Assembly: GCA_947568835.1 (NCBI GenBank)
Contig: OX387606.1
Location: 6,386,001 to 6,450,000, forward strand
Direction: 5' to 3'
DNA: 64,000 nt
Source: Protonemura montana
Lineage: Eukaryota; Arthropoda; Insecta; Plecoptera; Nemouridae
Shown: piece after piece, positions 24,032 to 36,770 of the stretch
How positions within the stretch are numbered: position 1 is the first letter of the stretch
Layout: the number at the start of each line of letters is the position of its first letter
The notes under the pieces: model-generated
Seen by the model: the letters and a program-made list of their open reading frames with translations, nothing else
Told to the model about the DNA's origin: nothing
Databases searched by the model: none
Translations under genes and position numbers: made by a program

Positions 24032-27000
24032 CTGCAACAAGAGGGGACATCGGTGCTATTTTAGTGAAGCTTTCCTTGTAGGGTGGGAGGTGGCGGTGCT
24101 GTCTCACAGACAGGGGTTGACAGACGCTAGGCTTACCAGGGTGGGTGCAGGGTGGACAGGAATTATGTGGTGTTTTCGATTTTAGAGGGTTGTTTAATGT
24201 TTGGCTCTGGGGATAAACATGACGATGAAAGACGAAGCCGAAATGTTTTTTTTTTTATGTTTATGATTTGACTTATGATTTTGTGACGATTGTTAATATC
24301 TCGTGAAGTTGTGTGACTGGATTTGGTTCAACTATTTTTTTTTGGCACACCTTATAGCAGGTAGAAGTTGACTTTTAGAAGGTTCTTGGGGACAGAATTT
24401 TGCATCAGCAAAAGTTGCGACAGGTTCGAAAAGCGACAACAATCGGAGACCATTAGTTCGTGAATGGTGACACTGATTCTAAGAGGCATTGTGTCGCTCA
24501 CTGAAAGACAACGGCGGAACTTTCTTTAGGCGACAAGGGAAGATGGGGACTGTAGGTAGTGTATTCTCTGAGCAATGCTGTCATAAAATCACACGTTTAT
24601 TGCATTGGCAACGGTATTTTTTATACCCCTTTTGGACGGATCGTGGACACACAATGGACATGTCATCTGAAATATTACGGTAACTCTCCAATTTGCGAGG
24701 AGCCGGTGCCTATCAATGGGGCCACACGTCTGGTATGCGCGCCACATTGACAACACATGTAGTGGTTCTAACCTGACCAACTGAGTGCAATGCACTTTTG
24801 ACAACAACCAAGGCAAAAAATTTTTACTGACGAATCCACTAATTTATCCCGTTTACAAGCGCAATGGTAATTCGTATGTCAAATCAAACGAAGTTACCTA
24901 TACAATTTTTTTTTGACAAATACCGATAATAATCTGATAATAATATCATGGGTAATAAAAAAAAATTAGACCGACTACACGCGGAATGCCTGTACGCGTT
25001 AAATAACTCGTGTAAAACGTTAAAAACGCACAAATTACCGAGACAGGGTAACAGTTACAACAAGTTTACAAGCGTCGGGCCTATAATTATTTTTTTCATT
25101 CGCTATTTGGTCGGGGCGCGTCGTTGTCCAGACCACACCCGCACCCCCTCGCGGCGTGCATACGAACGTGTAAATGACAAATAATTGGCCTAACAACAGA
25201 CAAGTAGACAAGACAAGATATCAACTACGGCTTGGCAAAACAGCGGCCACTGATTATTTATGACCGTAATGCTGGACTAGTCATGACGGCCAACCTAAAT
25301 GGGGGCATGCAAAGCTGTTACTGAGTGATTGAGGGGGATTGGTTTGATTACAGGGATGGATAAAGTGGACATTAAATGGGGGACGAGCAAAAGTATCCCG
25401 TATCAATTCGATATGACACGTAAACCCCTAATTGTATTACTTGAAAAATACAAAAAAGTGAAGCGTAGGTATATGGTGCAGTTGGCCGGGCGCATCACGA
25501 TGTTTAAATTGTCAGTCAAAAATGTTTCAGACCTCAATACTTCAAAATGTGAGCCACCCATAATTTTTGTCGGAGCCGGCCGGGAACGAAGCCGACCTTT
25601 TTTCCCCGATTTTTTTATAGTATAGGTTTTTTTGAAATAGCGAACATAATATGAAAGCAGTTAAATTAATATTATTTTGGTATTGACCTGCTACATTTAT
25701 AATGTTTGCAAACAATGCAACGAATCCGGAACGAATGCGTGCAGACAAACAAATAAACTGGATTTTATTCCAGGTATGTTACAAGGGTATTTGAATACTG
25801 AGGAGTCGGACATACTCGAGTATCTGTCCCATGATTATGTTGTGACTTGCCCCTCGGAACTTAATCAAATTAAACTTCCATTGTGAGTCGAGAATGCGTG
25901 TCAACGTTTTGACTCCCTAATGAAAATATCTTTGAGAGCGAGGCGTTTTTCGTGACCCTCCTTCCTAAACGCACGAGATCAAATGTGACAAACCCGGTCG
26001 GCAATGGATTGCAGAGGAACGCAAAGGCGTAGGCAAATCTTGCCATGCAGCTAGCGAATCTAATGACCGAATGCGATGTACCTACTCTCATATTATTAAC
26101 CCTTTATTATAATCATACACATTTAGTCGAAGCATGCAGGGCGAGAGAACACAAGCGATCCACAGTGAATAAAAAAAATAAATGAAAAAACACGGTGGAC
26201 GCGTTGTTGGATACTCATGCCCGGCCATCTAATAAAGTAGCGAAAGACAATGATGTGGTTTCCAAACTCGAAACCTGTTTTAATTAAAAAATTTCTTCTT
26301 TTCCATAAAGGTTGATTAAGAAAAATTTCATCGTAATTTATGCCCTGCTCACGTCTTAACTCATCTGAAATTGTCTGTCGTGCTAATAGACGCGTGCCCG
26401 GCGCAATTTAATTCAGTTTAAATTAATTGTATTACATTTTGAAGCATGTCGGGCATTAGTACTATGACGATATGGGACCGCTAACTGCGTGATTCTGCGT
26501 CAGATCGAGACGAGAATGAGTCGGTTCGGTCATAACTTCCAGTTGAAACAATTCACTCTTCAAGAGTGTATCCGGCAATTTTCCGGACTAGGTAATATAT
26601 TTCAGAGTTTATGAGCGTCTGGTCAAGAATCGGGAGTTGCTTTGGACGTTTTTACGTGGCTAGCAAGCTGAGATGCATACTGCTTCTTGAGACAGGGGTA
26701 GCTCTGTAGCACGACTTACAAGCAATCCCAGTCAAAGAAAACAAATTGGTTTGGTCTCTGTCCGTCCCAAAGCATGGAAGAAATGGTAATGCCTTCTAAC
26801 CTATGTCTTCTGGTGCCAATGTCTGACCCCCGCATGATTACATTTTAACGGCCTTGTTTTCTCCCCGTTCCATTGTGAGACTTTGTCTAAGAATTGCTTT
26901 TTCGGCAAATTCTGAAAGACACGGGACACTCCCCTTTCCTTTGCGCAAAAATATGTTTGCTCACCTTTTCTCTTGTCGTACTGGTCTGGTCATAAAGTTC

Positions 27001-27489
27001 CAAACGTCGTGATATTTTCCAACTCGGTATTATTTGGGCTCACACATTGATTGGCATAATCTTGCCTCCTGGGCTATAGACAAGACTGAAATGCACCCAA
27101 CTTCATGGGTTTGAATTTATTTCGAGGTGAATTGCATTTCTCAGAGCTAGCGCTCAGACAATGGATTGATGACAAACAGCTTTTTGCGGCATTCGAGAGG
27201 CAGCCAAAGAAAATTTTGACCACTTTAAAAAGATGTAATCCTCTGATTTTAAAGTTAATTCCCTGTCCTGCTGGCCGGCACCCATGGATAAGAAAAGAAT
27301 GGTTCTACAATCCTCTTACAGCGACCAAGAATGCCCTAGCCACACGAAATCCAGACAAGCCTAAGCTAGCACGGCACCTCCACCAGCGCTAATTATCGGT
27401 GTTCCCACATCGTATCCTGGCGTATAATCTCCTTAAGGACATCTGAGGACAAGAGAACTGGAACAGAACTCTACTCTCTAGTGTCAATC

Positions 27490-27845
27490 TCGCCCACACC
27501 GGCACAGAGGAAACAGAGAGAGAGCGAGCGGGGAAGGTCGGGAAGTGGCCACATGTCCTCTGCCCATCTCCTTGGCCGTCCAAGCTGACACGACCCCCGT
27601 TCGCGCGGCACCGACGCAGAAGAAAGCCGACAGACAGTCCCATTCGGTCGGTAATGGCCCGTGTCTAAGATCTCAAACACGCCGTCCGGCCCGCGGGGGG
27701 CTCCGTGACCCCCTCACCCTCCTACCCCACCCCGTACCTGCACTGTCCTCGGTTCGCGTCCCGTAGAGTGACAAACGACATGCGGTCGCACTTATTCGCC
27801 GGACTCTGCGTGCGCGCACCGAGAGATGGCGTTCAAAACCAGCAT
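27490..27845. other. GC-rich island C with GAGA tract
   Basis: A block of about 350 CpG- and GC-rich bases lies within the giant intron. It starts with GAGAGAGAGCGAGCGG (near 27514) and ends with GAGAGATGGCG. GAGA repeats next to GCCAT cores recall Polycomb/Trithorax response elements of insects. This could also be an internal promoter. No coding exon is supported. Confidence 0.45.
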
Positions 27846-30800
27846 TTATTGGAGAGGCTCGATGGGACATTGATTTGGTTTTTGTTGCTTTGAAAGGCGC
27901 TTGCACTGGCAATTGATTAGGGTCAACGTCAAAGATGACACTATTACTTTTCTTGATTCGGTCTAATTTAAGAATACAAAGCGTTGTGCATTGGATGATG
28001 ATATGGGAAACAGAAAGAACTTTTTAGCATGGATCGTTTGACACCAAACAGGCAAAGCAGTCAACAAAAGGAAAGCCGCTAGTTGGGGTTTTTTTGAGTT
28101 AGGTCAAATTTTGAAACGTCATTGTGCATATATATTTTTTCCTGTACCAAATTGTGTTCAGCGAATCTTATGACACTTCTCGCTTGACTGCAACACAGCA
28201 TTCAGAGGTTGGCTGCTTTCTGCGAATCGGTAATTTCGTTTACAATTCACGCTTTTTGTGGACATGCACATCCAGACGCAGACTAGATCAAGTACTACGA
28301 TAATGTTTTATAATTAAACCTACTTAGGGGCTCGCTCGGTTTCCCTGTTATTCCGACAGGAAGCGCTGGCAATCGAATTGCACGATCTGATCTCGGAGTC
28401 GAAATGAAGTGCACGCACAGCAATCATTTCAATCACAAGTCAGAGAATACCAGCGCTCACTTGCATACGATTAGCCAGACTACCATAAGTAAATCTCAGT
28501 TACTAATCATGCCATCTCCAACGCAATTAAAATCACACACCAAAGCAGCTTGCTTGCCTGTAGTTAGCAGACGATTAAAATCTAGACTTTTTTGATGCAA
28601 TGGAATAACTTTTTGAGAAGATTTCACATTTTTTTCGTACAAGAATCAGATCTCGTGCTGGCTGTTAGCTGTGAGTGTGTGTAGGTATACCTATACCGAC
28701 CTCTACTGGTCTCATTAGTTACGCCCAAAGACCAAACTAGAGGTGATTACGATTATGTTAGCCAAAGGGACTTTACTCGCGTTAATAAAGTTGCTAATCA
28801 TATTTAGTTTTGGGAAGTCACAATTTTATTACGCCGTGGTAACCGAGACTTATTTATTCATCAGCCTATATGATCTCTTTAGATAGCGGGGCCACCATTT
28901 AATTTCAAATCCGAATTTACACGCGAAGGAAACTGAGTCATATGTAAAAGTATTACATGAGATAGACATTTTTTTATTAATACCTGATTAAAATCAATTG
29001 GAGAACTGTAACAAGGATGCACATATCCATATTAATTGAGGTAGCTAATGACAATCGTTACTTGTAATTACTTTTCAGAATACTGTTATAGAGATAGAAA
29101 CAAGTTTTTAATCGTTTCATTGTTACTGTACCCGGTGGATGTTCTGAGGACATTTAGTTTGTGGGAAGATGAAACAGGTCCCGGATGCCTACATGGCTCT
29201 TACAAATTAAACCGCCTCTACCAGGGACATAAAGGTTATCGATGATAATTTATTATACGTAATATCACATCAGGTTATCTGTGCTTGGAGCGTATGAGGC
29301 GACAAAGCGTCCATGCAATTCTGCTAGGAATGTCTGGCTGCTTTAGTCGCGTCGAATTGTGTTTTAACAGCGGGTAATCATTAGTCAAACCTATCATTAC
29401 TGGACCCTTGTCAACCGCGGCCTGCGAATCAGGACACGGGGAAGCAAATTAGAAAACAAAACAGCGTCGAGAAGCGACGTGTATAGTGTGGCTACGTGAT
29501 TGCTAGGAGCAAAAAAAAAATGCCACAAAATGTAAGACGAGGACCGACAAGCAGCTAAAACAGTGTTAATAAGAGTCTTCCTGTCGTTGAAAACACTTAG
29601 TTGTCAGCCGAATGTCACTGGAAAAAAAATTTGACAACCGAGAAATGGTGATTCCAAGACAACAATTAGTCGTTATAGCGTGACAATTCGGCATAAAATG
29701 AACGCCTGATCCAATCTCTATTTCTTCTCTGCCTCTGATCATCTTTGTTTCGCCGAGAATGGGACACACAAGCCGATTGTGGACCGGGTTTTAAACACAG
29801 GTGCAGTTTTTTCGGTCCCATGTTAAATGCCTATGCCCGCGCAAAGGTGCCCAAGCCGTGAGTTTTTCTCGTTTGATTTAGCCGTGCTCGGTCCTGCATC
29901 ACATGTAGGTACGACCTTTCAGGTCGATAAGACATGCCGTAGATGCTATCACGACATTTTAAAAGGTTTCATGACAAGTGTTACGAGTCTTTAAAAAAGG
30001 AGATGGCATTTTTAAAAGCAGCGCACCGGTAATAAAAAGGATAATATCACACTTAAACAAAAACGCAAAAAACAGTTAGTCTTGGGTGTTATACAACTCA
30101 ATGACCGCCATAACATTGAGAACATGGATCGTTTGAACGTAATCCCAAACGGGCTCCAGCAGATCAGAGAAATATCCGCGGCTGTTTGAGAAACGAGTAC
30201 GTGACATCCGCGATCTAATTCGCATTCTAATTACATACAGCAGATCCGCCATTTTCTACTGATAATTGTGAGAAGCGTTCTTGAAAATGTCACATCGACC
30301 AATCCGGTTCCCAGCATCGCTCGGCTATTGTTCATTCCCCTTCAGAGCCCACCTAATTCCGACCTGTGACAAATCTCATTCGCAGCCGGGACAAAAAACG
30401 CGTGTGCTCTTTTTGTCACAGCGCCTGCTGAATGGTTCGTCGCTGTCATTTTGTCGCGGCGCCCAATGACAGAAGAGTGCTCCACTCAAGAGACCATAGA
30501 CTGCCAGCTTTCGACAGGATACCGTCAACTATGCCGATAGAGGGTGGACGGATTATGGATTACTCTAGCAAAAGGTAAAAATACGGTAGGGTCTCTTTTT
30601 TAATACAATAGTTCGATGTGAAGTGGATATGTTGGGGTGGTATGTGTACAGATGTTCCATGAAGTGGGGGGAGGTTAAGCCCTTGTGCCCCCTCATCAAA
30701 CTGAAAAGATCGCAGTGTACGGCTCAATAGACAGTGACAGTAGATGGCCCTAACAAGGTCTCTTTATTAGGTCACAATGCACCCCATGGCTAATTCCCAG

Positions 30801-31706
30801 GGCCAGGGATAAAAGATTGCTGACACAGAAGCTGTATGCTGGAGCACATTGACAGAGCCACTCCACCCTTTCCCTGTTAATAATATCATATGTACTTGTC
30901 TGTGTTAACTCTTTCGTCATTGGTGCTTTTTGTTTGTTAAGAACGATGCTATTGGCAGAGGTTTATGTCCACAGCTCAAGTCCTTTTGTCGTTTGAAAGA
31001 AGGACTCGGATTGATAATGGCACCCCCCTTTCGGGAATGTCCGTTTCATTTTTTTATATCAGAGATGGCGTTATTAAATTATATATAATAGGGTTACTAG
31101 AACATGAATTGTGAATTTGTCTATGGTTGCCAAACCGGAAAGGGTTAGATATTGCAGAATTGTTAGGATATATAAGTTGGATGGTGAAAAGTTAAGAGAT
31201 ATTTTCCGGTCTAGAAACTCAATAAAATATGTCTGCGGAAATATGTTTGTGTTCGGGTGAACGGCTGCCATGGGACAAGGCTCGTCTATACTGAAAGTCA
31301 TACTCATACCATTTCGAGTACTCATTGCAAACGTCCTGTCATATCCAACCATACGAATTACCCATTCGGTTGCCTTTTCTGCGTGATTGTCTGCATACAC
31401 ATGCCCGGGGATTACCGTGATTTCGATCACAAACTGAAGAAACGTTACAGCACCATCGAGATCGACGTATGATACCCTGTAATAAGTGTGTTTGCTTTGG
31501 ATTATCGACGATTGCGACGAAGAGTCGAGCATTGCGTGCACGGCCAACGTACTGGACGCGTAATCACCGTCATTACCACGCGGTCGGTCCTTATACTTCA
31601 CCTGTGAACCAAGTGTTCTCTCCAGCCCAACACATCGACTATACAGCTGTCAACGAATGCGTCTCTTGCTTTCAATTGCTCCGACGCACACCATCGCCGA
31701 AATGAA

Positions 31707-31750
31707 TTAGCTTACCTCAAGGGACCGTCTTACCAGGTAAGGGTAGCTAA
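31707..31750. repeat. Inverted repeat TTAGC..ACCT/AGGT..GCTAA
   Basis: TTAGCTTACCT (31707-31717) and AGGTAAGGGTAGCTAA (31735-31750) are inverted copies with a small bulge. Both arms contain donor-like GGTAAG when read on one strand or the other. Confidence 0.4.
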
Positions 31751-34700
31751 AGGGCGGATATAATAACATGCTAGCACCTCAATCCGAGTGGTGTAATGAA
31801 GAAGGCATAAGCCGAGAGTCAAACTGATCCTTCTATCGTTTCGAATCGATAACGATGATGATTTTCTCGTTTCAATGTGTATTTTCTGTAAAGCAATTTT
31901 CTTATAAGTAGACATAGCACACAATTTGAGCGTAATGGTAATCGACTCGACGAGGTGACTTGGGTTGTTCGAGTCACACATTAGAAATGCAAATTGTCGA
32001 CTCGGTCGTGAGATGCGGCATAGAAGAAGCCCGATGCTATGTGTGGGTGAAACCTCCTTGGTACGCTGGTAAACTTATCACGGCGTGATCTAAGGCGTGA
32101 GAGCTCGCAGGACTGTTTACCGCGCGCAATACCTGTGTACAAGAAGTGTACCTCCTTTTGCCTACACATGTGGTATCGTGTCGAGGCGAGGAGTGCTGTT
32201 AGGTGTATCTCTTCTCTGCGTTTGACCTGTGTTTGTTACAAAAGCTTAGTTCAGATTAAAGGCACATTACTTGATAACTCCCTGGTCTAGTTATCGGTGG
32301 GTTGTTTGGCTCGATTTTAACGGCGTGAGAGCGAGTGCATACAACACTCAACGATGGAATCGAAAATATGGATAACGCAGTCCAATACTGTGCTTTTTCT
32401 GACAACACGAAGATGATTCGCTTGAAAATGTAGCTTAACTCGTAAGCATGTCTAGCCCGTGAGAGAAGATACCAGCTCAAGGACTGCCTTCCCAGTGGCT
32501 ACCGACTCATGAATGAAATTTCAGTTAAGATTTTAGTGGCGGAATTGCTTATTATATCTGCAAAATAATTATCAAAATTGTTATAATAAGCATCAAATTC
32601 CTTACTTGTCGAAAAACAAAAGATCTTGGCTCTGTAAAAGCTGCAGAGTAAAATCAAAATGGCGGACAACAGCGGATATGATTTGTTGTGTTTTTTCTTA
32701 TGTCAGTTGGCCCGCATGTCATCCCAAAACGACCGGTGGCGCCCCTACCGGAATAGTATGTTCTCACTTTGAACGAAGTACAAGCACGTGAATAACCCCT
32801 TCGCTATCAAGTTGAAATGGAAACGAGTTGGCTATTGAGCCCTCCGAAGAGTGAGGTTATGAGATTCATTAGCTGCCTTTTGCCGGAAACCGCGTGATTT
32901 CACTGGGCCATGCGCAGGTAATTAATAGATCATTAACACCTCATTAGCAGTACCGCCATGTTGATGGCCATGATGATGTCATTATGGTGAGATAGACTCA
33001 TTTCACTCATGCATATAAAGTTGCATGATGATAGCGATCTGACATTTTTTTAGAGCAAATCTAACAGATTCGAGATGGATTTTCTTGGCTAAATGATGGC
33101 CCACGGTCTGTATGCGATTACCGAGAGCATATGAATCAGGCCAACTATCTCCAAATTGCACGCATCAAAAAAAGTTTTGAAATAATCATGTTTGGGAAGA
33201 GGTATGCCATGATATGACAAAGGGGAAATTATCCACCTCACGACTTCCAGTGAAGACATAAGTTACTCATATCTTAATGTGTGAACTCAGCGAATACGAT
33301 ACGTACACGGTGAATGTATAATACTGTTAATTGACGGCAATATTTTTAATTAGACAATATATACCCTTGCCGGTTATGAGTATCACTCCTGTATAAATTT
33401 GGTTTAAAAAGTAAATTATAATGACTTCTTATATCGTATACAATGAATAGATAGCTCAAGGCTTGTGTGACGAAATAATATTGTTCACATTTTCTATAGA
33501 AAAAAAAAATGACTTGGTTCTTCTTTGACTTTAATTAGTACGGTTGTTCGACTTTGATCAAGATTGCAAGCGTCATCATAAATGCTAATGATGATGGCGC
33601 AAGGAAGGACAGTCAGCGACATGGAACTAAGGGCTTCGGAATCACTCATTGTCGACTCGGATGGAAACTGATTTGCATATTAGCTTTATTAGTCGGGCAA
33701 CAAATAATAATAATAGCGTTTCGCATTGCACTTGGTCGTCACGGGGAGACAGGCGACACGAGGGGTGCACAAAGTAAGAAAAACATGCGAGACCCCAGCT
33801 ACTCTTGTATACGCACTAGTATAGACACCGGCTTTTGAAACTTCTTTCCTTGGCCAAATTATCAACGTGATAATTCCCATGAGAGACAAAATATGTAAAA
33901 TCGCTGGTAAATTCAAAAGTTAATTGTTCCCATTCTCTAGGACGACTTTTAATTACAAAGTAATTACCCGTTGGGCCCGCGAGAATGTCCCATGAGGCCG
34001 GCTCGCCGAATCCGGTCGTGGGTTTCGTCACTCGGACGCTAAAGATCTCGCCTGTTCCAGCGGTCAAGTCACCGCACTGGGGACCCTCTTTGAACGCGCC
34101 CTTAGGCAGCCAGCACCACACGAAGAACACATCGATGCCACCGCGATCCACGATAGTGCGCCCGAGATGACATCAGTGCGGAACCGAATCACAATTATAT
34201 CAATTAGGAGGAAAAGCCGCGACGTTCACGTTGCAATAGCATTACCACGCGGCCATTGTCTCGAATAAAGAAGGCAGGCCGATCGTAATGATAGTAATCC
34301 GAGCTTAATCAACGCGCCTGGATGTTTGTCTTGTTCCGAGAAGGCAGTGTCGCTCTCAGCGCGACCCACATGTCAGCCCAGGAGACACAGGACGGTATTT
34401 TCCTGCACGGACCGGTCAACACTTCTTCGACGTACCTATACACACAGAACACGCGGTGACTACCTATCAGAATTTTAATTAATTTTTAATTTTTTGCTCC
34501 TTTTAGCCGGAGAGACGTTTTAATATGTCTTTGATGACTATTTTTTCTCGAGACCTATTTGGTTTTGATTGCATACAAAGGCGAAGGACACTGTAGACAA
34601 ATAACTGTCTCGCTTCGTTCCATTATGTTGCTGATACTTTCCGAATTGGACCGAGGGGAAATAATTAGGTCTGGTTGACACGTAGCAGTAGTACAGGATG

Positions 34701-36728
34701 TCATTATATTCTGTGTTTCGAATTCTATATAGTTACCTGAATATCAACAGCGGCCACTAAGACATTATCCTGGCGCGGCGCGACGCGATTCATCCATTGG
34801 CAAAGAACCGAAGGAAATAAGGACCATGAAAATGATTACCGTTGTAGTACACCGTGAAAACTACACACCTGTCCTCCCCTGCGCTTCCCCTCGTGACTAA
34901 CTCTGCAGCTACCCTTGTCTTTTTATTGATATATTTGTGTCTCTCCATCCTTCTCCATACCAGTCAATAATTTACCTTGTCCAATGTATACTCTATCCTT
35001 TGTTATGCAGACAGCAAAGATATACCATAATTTTTATTATTACTCGACCAAGCAGCCGCGCGGAGCGGCAAGACGTTCTTTGCACGTCCAATACCGCGAC
35101 CCAAGAACACAACCATTGCTATTACATCACACAATATTAATAATAATTCCATATACTGCATACAAACACCACCACAGAATATAACAAGGTATTGAAATAG
35201 GCCTTCCCACTTTGGTGTCATTGCCATTATATTTCATTGTTTATCTCGCTTTATAATCATCTGCCCCCTCTGTCTTTCTCTCTCCCTCTCGCGCCTTCAT
35301 CGTGTTGATGCCATGTCCCCGCCATCGCAGCACGCTTGTCCCCTATATCTAAATCTTGCCACCCGTGGCCAAATCATTTCCATATCAATGTATCTTCACA
35401 GCAACCCCTTTTCACCTCGACTGGCCTTGTCAACATATTGCGATGCCTTATCTGGCCACGAGTAAATTAATAGACGACGCCGCTGCGGTGCCTATAATAG
35501 CTGAGAACGGGCGCAGTTGCTCAGCGCTGTATGCTTCGCTTTTCTTTGCTAAGGGGCTATTATTATTCACTCTATTGTCGTCTTCAAAGACCTCATGAAG
35601 TGTCTCTAATTTAATATGGTCAAACTGAAACGCGTGGTGTTTAAGTCAACTGTTTGGACTTTTGGAGTGATAACAGACTACGCATTGTGATTGTATAGAG
35701 GGTAATTTGTCGGGTTTCGTGTACGACAACATGGAGACGAGCTGGTTGGGGGTTGTTTTTTCAAGTGATTCATGTCAGATTTCCCGGCGCTATCATTTGA
35801 CACAAGCTATGGTTAAAGTTTGAGGGACATCGTTTTACGTTTGTCGAGCCTTAATGTTTCTTTCCGTCGCGATGTGCTAGACTTTGAAGAGGTTAATTAA
35901 AACGAAATTCATTTGGCTTCAAGGCAGAAAAAAAACAGACTCGAAGTAAATGTCTGGCCACTCCCATGTTCGAATAGTATGGTATGTATCGTATGATATT
36001 AGCATTATTATTTATTTTAGTAACCAGGCATATATGGCCGTTATACCTGGAAGAGCAAATGTTTACTGTGTTTAGCACTGGATGAGTTCGTCTAATAAAC
36101 ATGCCCCAAGCATAAGGAGAGTCCATTCAGTCTCAAAGAAAATCCCTCTCTGGTTGTGAACCGAGGACCGGAGGCTGGCCACTCGCTAGTCAATATTTAC
36201 ACGCTGAATATTGCTAAAGCGTGCTGCGGAGAGGCACAGCACGGGATGCTATGTACGCTGCGTCGGATTACACAGCTCCTCTGTTTAACGAACCGATATA
36301 TTGTATAATCAACCGCAGATTCTGACCAATAAGCAAAAGGAAGGGTTGGAAGAACGAAGATCTACGAAGCAATGTGTAGAAAAAGTTCTGATTCTCCTGA
36401 GGCATTGCTCTGTTACGATATTATGTCTGGGAGATAACTGCTGGCTTATGCATCAGTAACCGCTTGCCAGGATACTGGCGTGATCTAAAAATTGATTCAT
36501 CATTTAATTTATACAATTGAGAATGAAGAGTGAAAAACAGTGATAGAAGATAAAAGTTGACAGTTTAATTAGATTGATTCTTGGTACGCGATATAAAAAA
36601 AACGCACGTAAAAAACACATACGTGGCCCAAGAACTTATTGGAGGAGGAACCCGCAGTGAAGCCAACAATATTAAAGCTAAAACAAAAGAAATTCCATTA
36701 AGGAAGCCGGCAAACAATGATCAATTAA

Positions 36729-36770
36729 AAGAATGAAGAGCAATTGTTAGAAATCTGTCTCTTCATTCTT
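36729..36770. repeat. Perfect 12-base-stem hairpin
   Basis: AAGAATGAAGAG (36729-36740) and CTCTTCATTCTT (36759-36770) are perfectly complementary around an 18-base loop. A further direct copy of GAATGAAGAG lies about 200 bases away, near 36523. The stem is shorter than a typical animal microRNA precursor. Confidence 0.6.

Noticed and set aside
33816-34151. 111-codon minus-strand open frame in moderately GC-rich DNA
   Set aside because: No splice sites in good context and no family resemblance, so it is left as non-coding, possibly a conserved element.
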